Source of the DNA: an uncultured Verrucomicrobiota bacterium
GTDB taxonomy: Bacteria > Verrucomicrobiota > Verrucomicrobiia > Limisphaerales > UBA1100
Assembly: GCA_902551155.1 (NCBI GenBank)
Contig: CACDBG010000005.1
Location: 1 to 50,034, forward strand
Reading direction: 5' to 3'
DNA length: 50,034 nucleotides
Shown: positions 25,896 through 35,589 of the stretch, piece after piece
Numbering within the stretch: position 1 is the stretch's first letter
Layout: every line of letters starts with the position of its first letter
The notes under the pieces: model-generated
Told to the model about the DNA's origin: nothing
The model's input: the letters and a program-made list of their open reading frames with translations, nothing else
Database searches by the model: none
Program-made: the position numbers and the translations under genes

Positions 25896-26936
25896 TTAGT
25901 TTTCACCGCGAGCCTCAGCAATCTCACTCGCCTTTTCCTTGAGTAATTTCTGAATTTCTTCAGCGGGAATTGCAAAGAATTCAACTCGGTTTGCTTTGGC
26001 AATATTAACACCGATCAGCCTACCTTCCAAATCAAACAACGGCCCACCCATATCCGATGGTCCTAAAAGTATTTCATGCTGAAGGATACGCTTAAAGCCT
26101 GTGCGGCGCACACTAACTTTGCCACTCATCTTGTCGTTGCGACTCTTGAGTTCTGAAAAGACTAAATTGCGATAGCCCAAGGTAATTTCGATCTCCAGTT
26201 CCTCATCTGCTCTTTTAACTGAAACATTAATCGCCGTACCCGGATCAAAACTTTTTACCTTTTCAATCATTTTGGCCCGCTCAAAGAATTCGTCTCCATT
26301 AATGGAGAATATGATATCGCCTTTTTTTAGACCCGCCTTCTCTGCGGGGCCACCTGAGGCCACCTCGGATACCTCTACCCCTCCAAATTCCTTTCCATCC
26401 CTACCTCCAAGTATAACACCAATCACACCACCGGCCTTTTTAATTTCCCGTTTCAAAGCACTGCAGACCCCTCCTCGGACACTCGGCCCTGATAAAGCGC
26501 TGCCAGCCACTCCAGCGACCACCCAGGTGCCATGGGTAATATCTTCGGTTTTACCCCATTCAAAACCGGGATCCACCTCCCTACCGAGATCAAGAAAAAT
26601 TAAATCATGGGCAATATCACGAGCCAGCACCCTAGCTCTGCTAATGCGTTTGCCGGGACCCACGATGCGGAGCGCTCCGGGATTAGCGGTATCAATCTCG
26701 CTATTTTTAGCCACAACAATGCCGTCTTTACTCACCACCGTGCCGAGCCCAGTAAATTTTGCGCCTGACCAAATATTTACGGTACACGCCTTGGCAACTT
26801 CCCCCGCAACCACACCAAAGGCTTCACGCAACTGAGTGCCGTCTGTGCGAAGCTTCGTGTCAAGAGAGGTGGCCGCCTCGGCCGTTCCATAAGTGATGAC
26901 AAAAAAACCTAAAATAGCCGAACAGTATGTTTTCAT
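25896..26936 (-). CDS. Catalytically dead HtrA-like protein with internal PDZ domain
   Basis: 346 residues with a signal peptide (~1-21). The trypsin-like fold is recognisable (GLGTVVSKDGIVVAKNSEI, then HDLIFLDL, then SDMGGPLFDLEGRLIGVNIA), but the catalytic His (TAGHV in the neighbour) is replaced by KNSEI and the nucleophile in GDSGGPL is Met (SDMGGPL). A PDZ domain (~175-255; GGPAEKAGLKKGDIIFSING) sits before the GGPL strand, that is, inside the protease domain rather than after it. It ends a two-gene operon 7 bp after the active protease gene. Likely a periplasmic scaffold, substrate binder or regulator of that protease. Confidence 0.82.
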   Translation of the reverse strand: MKTYCSAILGFFVITYGTAEAATSLDTKLRTDGTQLREAFGVVAGEVAKACTVNIWSGAKFTGLGTVVSKDGIVVAKNSEIDTANPGALRIVGPGKRISRARVLARDIAHDLIFLDLGREVDPGFEWGKTEDITHGTWVVAGVAGSALSGPSVRGGVCSALKREIKKAGGVIGVILGGRDGKEFGGVEVSEVASGGPAEKAGLKKGDIIFSINGDEFFERAKMIEKVKSFDPGTAINVSVKRADEELEIEITLGYRNLVFSELKSRNDKMSGKVSVRRTGFKRILQHEILLGPSDMGGPLFDLEGRLIGVNIAKANRVEFFAIPAEEIQKLLKEKASEIAEARGEN

Positions 26937-26943
26937 ATAAATC

Positions 26944-27978
26944 TTAGCGCTGCTGTAATTCTACTTCCAAAACTTTTTCTTTTCCATCGCGTACAAGGGT
27001 TATCCTTACCTTTGTTTCAGGCTTAAATTTCCTTATCTCATCAGTGAGAGCTTGAGCATTCTTTATATCAATACCGTTTACCTTCTGGATGATATCATCC
27101 TTCTTGAGGCCAGCTTTAGAAGCGGGTGAATCTTCTCGCACTTCAACTACGAGCGCACCTTTCTCGTGATCCTCACCGAGAACCCCTAGCCACGTTCCGG
27201 GCACATTTGGCCTTCCACCCCAAGGGCCGGGCCGACGCCCAGTGCTTCGCGACCGCCCCCCTATTGATTTGGAATCCACCAATGCCTCCCAATCCGCTTG
27301 AAATGACGGCATCGAAACATGCATGTTGGAATCTGGCCGACTAGAAATCCGACTGTGAATCCCGATGACCACACCATCAAAATTGAATAACGGACCTCCT
27401 GAATCGCCCCCGAGCAGCATACAGTCAGTACGAATGGAATCAGCCACGGGGCTTTCAGACATTTTCTTAAAGGTCCTAATTACTCGCCCTACACGCACAA
27501 CCGCTCCACGATCCTTATCTAATCCTCCAGGATTGCCCACTGCTATGCACCACTGGCCTATTGCAGGCAGTTTCTCTTTACTCTTGTCGTACTCCACAAT
27601 CGGAAGGTCTTCAGGCGGATCGGTAATTTGCACGAGTCCCGAATCGGTCCCATCATTTTTCCCCAGAGCCTTGCCTCTCAGTTCACGTCCATCGGCCAAA
27701 ATAATTTTCACACTTCGCCCTGGCGTTCCTGATACGTGGCCGGCGGTAAGAACAAGCCCCTCCTTGTTTACGACTACACCACTACCAGAAGATCCCCCCA
27801 TCTGCAGAGTAACTGTTGCAGCCATACATTTAGGCAAAACCTTTTGTACCTGCTTCTGAATGGCAATCAAATCCGAGACTGAATCAGGGGCTTCTTTTTC
27901 CCAAGCAGGCTTATCAGCAATAGCCGATTGCCAAGAAAACAAAAACAACAGAAGGAAGTAAATTTTGGGCATGATCAT
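26944..27978 (-). CDS. HtrA/Deg-like serine protease with C-terminal PDZ domain
   Basis: 344 residues, signal peptide ~1-21. The S1C triad is complete: His in LVLTAGHVSG, Asp in GTDSGLVQI, Ser in LGGDSGGPLFNFDG. After a short Gly/Arg/Pro-rich linker (RSRSTGRRPGPWGGRP) comes one PDZ domain (~255-340; DSPASKAGLKKDDIIQKVNG). It would degrade or check misfolded envelope proteins. Shorter than DegP (one PDZ, not two), closer to DegS/HhoB in layout but soluble. It is paired with a protease-dead paralogue directly downstream. Confidence 0.92.
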   Translation of the reverse strand: MIMPKIYFLLLFLFSWQSAIADKPAWEKEAPDSVSDLIAIQKQVQKVLPKCMAATVTLQMGGSSGSGVVVNKEGLVLTAGHVSGTPGRSVKIILADGRELRGKALGKNDGTDSGLVQITDPPEDLPIVEYDKSKEKLPAIGQWCIAVGNPGGLDKDRGAVVRVGRVIRTFKKMSESPVADSIRTDCMLLGGDSGGPLFNFDGVVIGIHSRISSRPDSNMHVSMPSFQADWEALVDSKSIGGRSRSTGRRPGPWGGRPNVPGTWLGVLGEDHEKGALVVEVREDSPASKAGLKKDDIIQKVNGIDIKNAQALTDEIRKFKPETKVRITLVRDGKEKVLEVELQQR

Positions 27979-28062
27979 CGATGTGGACGTATTTTAACCT
28001 TTTTGGTTACAAATGGCAACAGAGCTAAAGCGTCAATAAATGAATAATTTGTCTAAAATTGA

Positions 28063-29328
28063 TTATCTTTTCCCTTTGAAGTGTATGTCAGCAAAATTGA
28101 GGTATTGCTCCCAGTCATAGTCAGTCACATCGTGTTTACCACTGCGAACGTGATACCCAATGGTCCCCATCACGGGATTATCCACCGCGGGTTGCTTCGA
28201 AGCGGGCAATCCTTTTAACCCGTAAAGCTGATAAACGGGGTTAGCATGCATGCCAGAAAGAAATTCTCCCATAGGATCGGCCCATTGGTCGCCCAATGCA
28301 CTAGCTATGTAGACTGGCCGGGGGGCTACAAGCGCAACCAACATATGCTGATCTACTGGGCAGGCCTTTTCATTGTCATTATATTTTAAGAAATTGTCAT
28401 TAAACCAGTGGGGAAAACTAGTATTTATCCGCTTTACGGTTTCTCCAAATGCCCTTCGTGACAGTGCAGCACCACCGCAGCCCGAGTTATTGGATATCAC
28501 CATGGCAAACCGCTGATCAGCCGCACCAGCCCAAAGCGAAGTCTTCCCCAATCGAGAATGCCCCATGACCGCTATGCGCTTATGATCGATATCTTTATCA
28601 ATTTCAAAATAGTCCAATGCCCGGCTTAGCCCCCATGCCCAAGTTGCAATGCTCCCCCACTCATCAGCTTTAGGTTTCGGGTAAAGCGCATGAACACCAT
28701 TCTTCCAGTCATCATCAAAGTCCGGATCAATATCCCCATAATAGATGGTTGCCAATCCGTAGCCGCGCTTAAGGATGTTGGTGACGTTCCATCGGCTCTT
28801 GGCAACTCCCCGACCTTTTTCAGTAGCTCGATTATTGACCGCCTCACCTTTGGCACGACCACGCACCCAGGAATGAGGTAAACGTATTGCTGGATCATCA
28901 GTCACTGTATGATTACCTCTAAAATTCAACGTAAGAAAAGTTGGCACCGGCCCTTTTACTTGAGCGGGCAGGTATATAAGCAGGGTCATACGTGGACCAT
29001 CAGCCTTTCCCGCAAACTGAACTTCCACTTGTTTACGTACCGCTTTGGCCTTCAACACTTTATTTTCATCAAAAACCAAAAACTTTAGATTGGCAGGCTT
29101 ACCGGGCGCTCGCCCGTACATTTCTCTCTTGAACAGCTCTAAAACCTCAGGTCGCCGTTTAGTCTCCCAAACCTTAGCCGTTTTTACCAAAGCACCATCA
29201 GCTAATACCAACGGATCAGGTAAAGTATATTCCGGAACCTTCGCCTCGTCGTAATTAAAGCCTGTAGATTGAGCAAAAAGAAAAGGCACAAAAATGACCC
29301 CGAAAAACAACCAAAAGGAAAGTCTCAT
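28063..29328 (-). CDS. Glucuronoyl esterase-like protein (CE15)
   Basis: 421 residues from the ATG at 29328 (a TTG two codons upstream is also in frame); signal peptide ~1-20. Alpha/beta-hydrolase with the CE15 nucleophile motif VMGHSRLGKTSLW, followed by NNSGCGGAALSRR, and a late catalytic His in VRSGKHDVTDYDW. CE15 enzymes cleave ester links to glucuronic acid, for example between lignin and xylan; many bacterial homologues act on other uronate esters. Monocistronic, secreted. Fits the polysaccharide-degrading theme along with the sulfatases. Confidence 0.88.
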   Translation of the reverse strand: MRLSFWLFFGVIFVPFLFAQSTGFNYDEAKVPEYTLPDPLVLADGALVKTAKVWETKRRPEVLELFKREMYGRAPGKPANLKFLVFDENKVLKAKAVRKQVEVQFAGKADGPRMTLLIYLPAQVKGPVPTFLTLNFRGNHTVTDDPAIRLPHSWVRGRAKGEAVNNRATEKGRGVAKSRWNVTNILKRGYGLATIYYGDIDPDFDDDWKNGVHALYPKPKADEWGSIATWAWGLSRALDYFEIDKDIDHKRIAVMGHSRLGKTSLWAGAADQRFAMVISNNSGCGGAALSRRAFGETVKRINTSFPHWFNDNFLKYNDNEKACPVDQHMLVALVAPRPVYIASALGDQWADPMGEFLSGMHANPVYQLYGLKGLPASKQPAVDNPVMGTIGYHVRSGKHDVTDYDWEQYLNFADIHFKGKR

Positions 29329-29409
29329 ACCCAAAATCTAGGCACAATATTCTCCCCAAGCAAGCTTGCGCAAACAGCACCACTGCCGCATATTATTCCC
29401 GTGAGAGGA

Positions 29410-29856
29410 ATGCGCAAACTCCTGATGATTGCAGGTTTAATGGCCGGCAGTCACGCCGGGCTCGCCCAACAATCAGTTCAATTGAACGCCGTGCCTTTCG
29501 CCCAATCCAATGGACTGGTTAACCTCACTCTGAATGGCCGCTGGCAAGCCGGACCTCAAACCGGAACCTTAAATACACAATTTATGGCCTATCCGGTAAC
29601 CTCATTAAGCGTGGGTGGCTACTCCCATCAGTTACATACTTTCAATAACCAGAATGTACCATTCCTTGGTCGAGCCCCCTTTATAGGCGGCCTGTTTCGT
29701 AATCACTCCCAAATGCAAAGTCTCTTTAGCAGTAGGGTTAATGTAACATTGACTCCTGTTAATCCGGCAGGCAACCCAACCCACCGTAAAACGCAGGGTA
29801 TTAAGACCCCCTTGATGTATGGGTTTATTGCCCCCACTCCTCTAGCTCAACCTTGA
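29410..29856 (+). CDS. Small secreted protein with secretin-like C-terminal motif
   Basis: 148 residues from the ATG at 29410, preceded by GAGAGG; a longer frame from 29269 would overlap the esterase gene. Signal peptide ~1-19 (MRKLLMIAGLMAGSHAGLA). The stretch NVPFLGRAPFIGGLFRN followed by SRVNVTLTPVNP closely resembles the terminal barrel signature of type II/III/IV secretins (VPxLGxIPxxGxLFR...ITP), yet the protein is far too short to be a complete secretin. Function unknown. It is 6 bp from the downstream hydrolase gene, so co-transcribed. Confidence 0.6.
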   Translation: MRKLLMIAGLMAGSHAGLAQQSVQLNAVPFAQSNGLVNLTLNGRWQAGPQTGTLNTQFMAYPVTSLSVGGYSHQLHTFNNQNVPFLGRAPFIGGLFRNHSQMQSLFSSRVNVTLTPVNPAGNPTHRKTQGIKTPLMYGFIAPTPLAQP

Positions 29857-29862
29857 CCTCCA

Positions 29863-30966
29863 ATGGCTCTCATTTGGCGGATAAGATTTTTCATTTTTTG
29901 TCTTCTATTTATTGCGTCAGAGCTCAGGGCTGAAGAATTACCCAAAATTCCCACAGTCGATCAAGCGATTGGGAAAGCTGCCAAGAAAGCTCCCTTAGCC
30001 TGGCAATTCACCGGCGACACCTCTGAAGAATTCCACTCTTGGCAAAAAAAATTCCGTACTAAACTCGGTGAACTTTTGGGACCTCACACCCCTCCCGTAA
30101 TATTTTCCCGAGAACGCATTAGCCAAACCGATACGGGTAAATTCATCCGCGAGCAGTGGTTGTTAAAAGCCAAAGGAATTCCCACTCTACCTTTGTATCT
30201 TTTGCGGCCCAAATCCAAAGGCCCGCACCCGATCATACTTGCGCTGCACGGACATGGTAAATTCGGACATGATGCAGTTGTAGGCATTGCCAACACCGAA
30301 GAACGCCGTTCGAACATTACCAAACACAACTATGATTACGGCAAAGAATTTGCCAATCGCGGTTTTCTGGTGATTGCCCCCTGTATGCTTCCATTCGGCA
30401 GCCGTTTGGATTCGCGCTATAGCAATACTAAAACAGATCCCTGCGCGATCACCTTTGTGCGACTGTCATTACTCGGCCAGACTTTGATGGGCTCCAATTT
30501 GCGGGATTGTAAATGGGCGCTAGATTTTGCCTGTACCCAAAAAGATGCTGATTCCAAGCGCATCGCCTGCATTGGTTTATCCTATGGAGGCAGAATGACC
30601 ATGTTAACCGCGGCCATGGACCAACGCATTAAAATTGCTGTACCTTCAGGAGCACTAAATCTGATGCAGGAACGCATAGGTAATCCCTACTCTTGCGGAG
30701 CCCAAGTCATTCCAGGGCTACTAAAATACGGTGATGTTCCCGAAATCGGTTCACTCATCGCTCCGCGTCATTGTATCTGGGAAACTGGCAGCCAAGACAA
30801 GCTGATCGTCCCCGGCTGGAAGGAAAAAGCGATTGAACGCCTTGAAAAGGCCTATCAGGCAGCAGGATACCCCAACCGCCTTCAAATCCACAATTTTGAG
30901 GGTGGTCACCGTTGGGACGGGATCACCGCAATTGCACTTCTAGAAAAAATGCTTCTCGGAAACTAA
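29863..30966 (+). CDS. Secreted alpha/beta-hydrolase (acetyl-xylan-esterase/dienelactone-hydrolase-like)
   Basis: 367 residues, signal peptide ~1-23 (IFCLLFIASELRAEE). Oxyanion-hole LALHGHGKFG, nucleophile elbow IGLSYGGRMT (Ser), an acid in GSQDKLIVPGW (Asp) and catalytic His in EGGHRWDG give a full triad. Similar to the Abhydrolase_7 group of esterases common in Planctomycetota and Verrucomicrobiota. Probably removes acyl groups from polysaccharides. Six bases after the secretin-like small gene. Confidence 0.82.
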   Translation: MALIWRIRFFIFCLLFIASELRAEELPKIPTVDQAIGKAAKKAPLAWQFTGDTSEEFHSWQKKFRTKLGELLGPHTPPVIFSRERISQTDTGKFIREQWLLKAKGIPTLPLYLLRPKSKGPHPIILALHGHGKFGHDAVVGIANTEERRSNITKHNYDYGKEFANRGFLVIAPCMLPFGSRLDSRYSNTKTDPCAITFVRLSLLGQTLMGSNLRDCKWALDFACTQKDADSKRIACIGLSYGGRMTMLTAAMDQRIKIAVPSGALNLMQERIGNPYSCGAQVIPGLLKYGDVPEIGSLIAPRHCIWETGSQDKLIVPGWKEKAIERLEKAYQAAGYPNRLQIHNFEGGHRWDGITAIALLEKMLLGN

Positions 30967-31011
30967 CCAATATTAGCATAAGCTGCATGCCACAAGGAGT
31001 GGCTTAATAGC

Positions 31012-32559
31012 ATGAAAATAGCCGTATTGGTTTTTGGGATTATTGGATGTATTTTTGCGGGAACTTTTGTTTTTAGCACACTGGCAATTACTAGTGTTTC
31101 AGAAATAACTCAAACAATTAGTGGAGCAAACGATACGAGTGAGCCTTCAGAGGAAAGCGACAATGTTAAAAAAAAGACTGCTCTAGCTCTAACTCAAATA
31201 ATAGCAAACCTGATTGGGTGCATCCTATTCTGGAAGTCCACTGCAAAAAAGAATCAGAAATCAATTTGGCTCCTTGCCTCAGCCCCAATTTTATCCTTGT
31301 TTGCGGCAGGGATAGGCTTATCGACTTTTTTTCATGGTTTGGCCTGCACCCTTGCGCTCACTGATGATCAAAATAAAGAGTCGCAGGAAAAAATCTCTAG
31401 CCGAAGACTGGGCATCACTTCGGCCTGTGCCGGTCTATTAATCATCAGTTTTTTTCTTCCAGTTGCATCAATAAATGATTCTTCTATCTCATGGTATGAA
31501 GTAATCAGCTTTTTAAATCATCATACCTTTATTAAAGGCGGTATATTCACAGCTATAATTCTAATTCTCCTTTTTGGGTTAATTTCAATTATCAGTAGTA
31601 ATAAAAAATTTCCCGTGTTCTCGGGAGTATTGACGATCATCGTATTACTCAGTGTCTTTATCGATTATGCCTTACGTCCAAATGATTTTTCCGAGATAAC
31701 CACCGAATTAACCATTTTGTATGGATCTATTTTGATTGCTGCTCCCATGTTTTTTATTATCCATCCCCTTCATAAATCATCACCATATTTTGCGTGGATA
31801 GCAGTATGTCTTGCTGCGATAGTTTCAATTATCTCTCCCTCTTCTTCTTTTTCCTTCGGATCTGGATTTTGGCTGGTCTTAATCTTTGGAGTATCATTGA
31901 TCGTTGCACCTTTAAAAAATGCTAAAAAAACAGCCACTGTAATCGCATGCTTTCCAGCCATTGTTTTACTGGCATTAATTTCGCACAAATTTAGTGAAAA
32001 AGTACTGGCCTCCTCAATATTTTCAATTAGCGACGAAGAAGCCCAAATTTACATAGAAAATCGAAAGGGAATTTATTACAAGCCTGGTGAAGAAACTCCT
32101 TTTACGGGCAGTATCCAAAGAAAACACAAAAATGGGATCAAGAGTTTTGAGTCAGTTTATACCAACGGGTTAAAACTGTTGCAGCGCTCTTGGAGAACTA
32201 ATGGGGTCCCACAGGAAGAGTATCGCTACCACGAGGGATACATTATTGTTCGAAGAGACTGGGACCACAAAGGCAAACTCCAAACATGGAATAAATTGGA
32301 GGAGTTAGCTCACGAACAATTCGTTCGGGCTTTTCAGTATTCAAAACAAAAACCCCCAGATATGAAAAATGCCTACTTATGGTTCCATATTGCCGCAGCC
32401 AACGGACACCTTGAGGCTCGTCGTTTCCTGAGTAGTCAACCTCAAGAGTTAACCTCACAGGAAGTGAGTAACATTAAGACCAAAGCAGAGGGCTTACTGG
32501 GAATTAACTTAGCCAGTGACAAGGACCAATCTGACCAAAACGCTCCTAACAACAAATAA
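31012..32559 (+). CDS. Polytopic membrane protein with MORN/Sel1-like tail
   Basis: 515 residues. The first ~330 hold roughly eight to ten hydrophobic helices (e.g. IAVLVFGIIGCIFAGTFVF, GIFTAIILILLFGLISII). The C-terminal ~180 residues are soluble. YYKPGEETPFTGSIQRKHKNG resembles the toxin-antitoxin-type MORN repeat, and DMKNAYLWFHIAAANGHLEA is like a Sel1 repeat. No transporter signature. AAGGAG lies 12 nt before the ATG. Function unknown; stand-alone gene, more AT-rich than its neighbours. Confidence 0.68.
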   Translation: MKIAVLVFGIIGCIFAGTFVFSTLAITSVSEITQTISGANDTSEPSEESDNVKKKTALALTQIIANLIGCILFWKSTAKKNQKSIWLLASAPILSLFAAGIGLSTFFHGLACTLALTDDQNKESQEKISSRRLGITSACAGLLIISFFLPVASINDSSISWYEVISFLNHHTFIKGGIFTAIILILLFGLISIISSNKKFPVFSGVLTIIVLLSVFIDYALRPNDFSEITTELTILYGSILIAAPMFFIIHPLHKSSPYFAWIAVCLAAIVSIISPSSSFSFGSGFWLVLIFGVSLIVAPLKNAKKTATVIACFPAIVLLALISHKFSEKVLASSIFSISDEEAQIYIENRKGIYYKPGEETPFTGSIQRKHKNGIKSFESVYTNGLKLLQRSWRTNGVPQEEYRYHEGYIIVRRDWDHKGKLQTWNKLEELAHEQFVRAFQYSKQKPPDMKNAYLWFHIAAANGHLEARRFLSSQPQELTSQEVSNIKTKAEGLLGINLASDKDQSDQNAPNNK

Positions 32560-32668
32560 GATCTTTAGCTTCTTATCCTTTTGAGCTTAGCCAACCCCTT
32601 GGACCGCCGATCCAGAGGGCTTTCTATTGTGCAATGGCTTGATCGTATTTCGGAAAATTTAATTAAAA

Positions 32669-33985
32669 TTAGATGGACCAACCTTTGCGATATTCTCTCC
32701 GGATATACTTATCTGCTTCGGGGGCATTAGTTGCCTTTAAGTTCTTTGCATCCCATTGCAACTTCTTACCTACACGGTAAGCCACTGATCCCAGCAGGTT
32801 ATGTTCAATTAAACTCCCTGAGTATTCAAAATTACACAAAGTAGGCGTACCGGTTTTGGCTGCGTGTATCCATTCCTGATAATGACCAAGTGACTTGGCA
32901 ATCCATGGCTTAGGTGCTTCAAAGTCGGTAAACTTATCCTTGGGTAGTAACACCCGTTTGCCGTAATCAGCCAATAGCATTCCCTTCTCGCCAACAAAAA
33001 GAATTCCGTTAAACCACTTGCCCAAGTCCATACCCGTATCAATCTCAGGCCGGTCACGCTTACTCCGACCTCCGTGATACCAGATTACCTTCACAGGGGC
33101 TTCCAACGCCGGTTTACCTCTACGGGCCGCATGCTCCCAGGTTACCTTCATCCAAGGCGGACAGGCATCCGGGTCTGCCTTGGGCCCGATAGCCTCACAG
33201 GTCAATGGAGTGTTTAGTTCCAGTGCCCACCAGGGTAAATCAATCAGGTGACTACCCATATCCCCCAGAACACCATTACCAAAATCCCACCGGCGATTCC
33301 AATTGAGGTTACCGCCTTTCCAGTAACCCTGATTATAATAACGATCGGGTGCCGGCCCCAACCACTCATCCCAACGAAACCAATCGGGTGGTGATTGGCG
33401 TTCCAATTCTGCTGCACTGATTGGTTTAATTGTGCGACTGCACCATACGTGTGCCTCGCGGACCGCTCCAATCGCTCCACTTTGCACCAACTCAACCACC
33501 CGCCTATAATTGTCGTTCGCATGAATTTGTGTCCCCATTTGGGTAGCCACGCCCGACTTCGCAAAGGTCTCACGCATCACTCGCGCCTCATGAACACTGT
33601 GAGCCAAAGGTTTTTCGCAGTAAACGTGTTTGCCAGCCCGCATTGCCGCGACACTGGCTGGAGCATGGCAATGGTCGGCGGTGCTAACGGTGACTGCATC
33701 AATCGACTTATCATCCATCATCTTTCGCCAATCCGTATACTTCTTGGCCTTGGGATATTTCTTGTGAACTGCCTCTAGGGTTTGAACGTTTACATCACAA
33801 AGCGCCACAATGTTTTCTGAGGATACTCCCCGCAAATTCGCTGAGCCCCTACCTCCGGAGCCGATGATACCCATATTCAATTTTTCGTTGGGCGAATCTT
33901 TTGCTGCTCCCAATAATAAATGGGGTGCGGCGGTGCTGACGAAACCAGCGGTGCCGGTAGTCTTAAGAAAAGTCCTGCGTTTCAT
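32669..33985 (-). CDS. Gfo/Idh/MocA-family oxidoreductase, Tat-exported
   Basis: 438 residues. The N-terminus MKRRTFLKTTGTAGF is a twin-arginine signal. The Rossmann domain follows (MGIIGSGGRGSANL), with the family EKP motif in GKHVYCEKPLAHS and a C-terminal alpha/beta domain typical of PVC-group members (YYNQGYWKGG, FGNGVLGDMGSHLIDLPWW, where the His is the likely catalytic base). NAD(P)-dependent sugar oxidoreductases of this type oxidise or epimerise sugars, often with bound cofactor in the periplasm. Single gene between convergent 31012 and the sulfatase unit. Confidence 0.9.
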   Translation of the reverse strand: MKRRTFLKTTGTAGFVSTAAPHLLLGAAKDSPNEKLNMGIIGSGGRGSANLRGVSSENIVALCDVNVQTLEAVHKKYPKAKKYTDWRKMMDDKSIDAVTVSTADHCHAPASVAAMRAGKHVYCEKPLAHSVHEARVMRETFAKSGVATQMGTQIHANDNYRRVVELVQSGAIGAVREAHVWCSRTIKPISAAELERQSPPDWFRWDEWLGPAPDRYYNQGYWKGGNLNWNRRWDFGNGVLGDMGSHLIDLPWWALELNTPLTCEAIGPKADPDACPPWMKVTWEHAARRGKPALEAPVKVIWYHGGRSKRDRPEIDTGMDLGKWFNGILFVGEKGMLLADYGKRVLLPKDKFTDFEAPKPWIAKSLGHYQEWIHAAKTGTPTLCNFEYSGSLIEHNLLGSVAYRVGKKLQWDAKNLKATNAPEADKYIRREYRKGWSI

Positions 33986-34062
33986 TTTAATTATTTATTG
34001 GTTCGTCTACATTCTGAAGGTAAATAATAACAGAAGCAAGTGCCCAAAAACACCTGCTTTTC

Positions 34063-35589
34063 TCATGGACGATTTATTTTCGGCGTGCTGCGGCCGGTTA
34101 GTTTAAATTCTTCCAATTTAGCTTTTAGAGCCTCTACGCGATTAGGTTCTTTAAGGTACAGGTTGGTGGTTTCGCCGGGGTCGGTCTTGAGGTTATAGAG
34201 TTGCCCGGATGCGGTGGGCACTTTCTCGGACAAAGCGAATTGTTTCATGCCCCATTCGCCTCCTCGATCGTAGTTGTTACCGCCGGATCCACGGTGATCA
34301 AGGTATTTCCAGTCACCATGGCGGATGGCAAGAGCAAGGCTGATGGTTTGGTGTAGAGTATATTCGCGTACAGGCTTCTTGCCACCAAGCAATGCGGGCA
34401 AAATATTAAAACTGTCTTCGCCTGCATTGTTCGGCAACTTTAAACCGGTGATTGCCGCCATGGTGGCGAGCAAATCAGTAAGGCAAATTGTTTGGGCGGC
34501 TGTGCTGCCAGGGAGTATTTTGCCGGGCCAACGCGCGATGAAAGGCACACGATGACCGCCTTCCCACTGATCGCGCTTCACGCCGCGCCACGGGCGGGCG
34601 CCGTCGTGCTCATAATCGCGACGCATGGCGATGGTGGTGGGCACCTCGGGGCCGTTGTCGCTGGTGAAAATAATGAGCGTGTTTTTAGCGAAACCGTATT
34701 GCTCAAGGGTTTTCATCAGCTCACCGACAATGTGATCCATTTCAAAAATAAAATCACCATGCGGGCCGGCCTTAGTCTTCCCCTTGAAGGCATCGCCGGG
34801 AAAAGACGGTAAATGCACGGCTTGCATGGAATGAAACAAAAAGAAAGGTTTGTCGGGGTTTTCCTTAGCATGTTGCGCGAGGAATTCCTGACTCTTCTTG
34901 AGGAACACGAGGTCGACCTCTTCCAGATCGAAATCCGGCGCGATCATGCCGGAACGGTTGTCGCGTGAGTACGGATGCTTGGGCAGCGGTCCGCGATCCA
35001 CAATGCGCGTGGGCGGTACGGGAATTTTATCGCCATCAATATAGGCGTACAGCCAATCGGTCGTCGGACACGAGGCTGTGCCGAAAAACTGTTCGAAGCC
35101 GTGATCCAGCGGCCCGCCTTTGATCGGGCGCGCGTAATCCATCCGCTGCACGGCCGGCAACCCGTTTTGGTGAATGGGTTTGCCCTCTTTGTCAAAGGCC
35201 GTAAGGCCCACGTGCCATTTGCCGAACATGGCGGTGGCGTAGCCCTGTTGTTTCAACAGACTGGCCAGTGTGAGGCGGCCTGGGTTGATCAGGCACGGCC
35301 CGCCCACGCCGGTAAACACTCCGCGATAATTAAGCCGAAACGCCATGCGGCCGGTGAGCACGCTGTAGCGTGTGGGTGTACAAACTGTCGATGGACTGTG
35401 CGCATCAGTAAACCGAATGCCGTCCTTGGCCAACCGATCCAGATGTGGCGTCGGCACCTTAGACTGTGCGTTGTAACAACCCACATCGCCATAGCCGAGG
35501 TCGTCGGCAAGAATCAAAAGGATGTTCGGCTTATCGGCGGCAAATACAGAAACGCAAACTGAAAAGAGAATAACAAAGAGTGATTTCAT
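34063..35589 (-). CDS. Sulfatase (formylglycine-dependent, S1 family)
   Basis: 508 residues, signal peptide ~1-18. Metal ligands in ILADDLGYGD; the formylglycine motif is Cys70 in VCTPTRYSVLTGR; also MFGKWHVG and TSDNGPE. The Cys needs maturation by a formylglycine-generating enzyme (not in this window). It would hydrolyse sulfate esters of a polysaccharide in the periplasm. The start overlaps the TIM-barrel gene's stop by 4 bp. This gene and its upstream partner look richer in G+C than flanking genes, a possible sign of transfer. Subfamily and substrate not determined. Confidence 0.93.
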   Translation of the reverse strand: MKSLFVILFSVCVSVFAADKPNILLILADDLGYGDVGCYNAQSKVPTPHLDRLAKDGIRFTDAHSPSTVCTPTRYSVLTGRMAFRLNYRGVFTGVGGPCLINPGRLTLASLLKQQGYATAMFGKWHVGLTAFDKEGKPIHQNGLPAVQRMDYARPIKGGPLDHGFEQFFGTASCPTTDWLYAYIDGDKIPVPPTRIVDRGPLPKHPYSRDNRSGMIAPDFDLEEVDLVFLKKSQEFLAQHAKENPDKPFFLFHSMQAVHLPSFPGDAFKGKTKAGPHGDFIFEMDHIVGELMKTLEQYGFAKNTLIIFTSDNGPEVPTTIAMRRDYEHDGARPWRGVKRDQWEGGHRVPFIARWPGKILPGSTAAQTICLTDLLATMAAITGLKLPNNAGEDSFNILPALLGGKKPVREYTLHQTISLALAIRHGDWKYLDHRGSGGNNYDRGGEWGMKQFALSEKVPTASGQLYNLKTDPGETTNLYLKEPNRVEALKAKLEEFKLTGRSTPKINRP

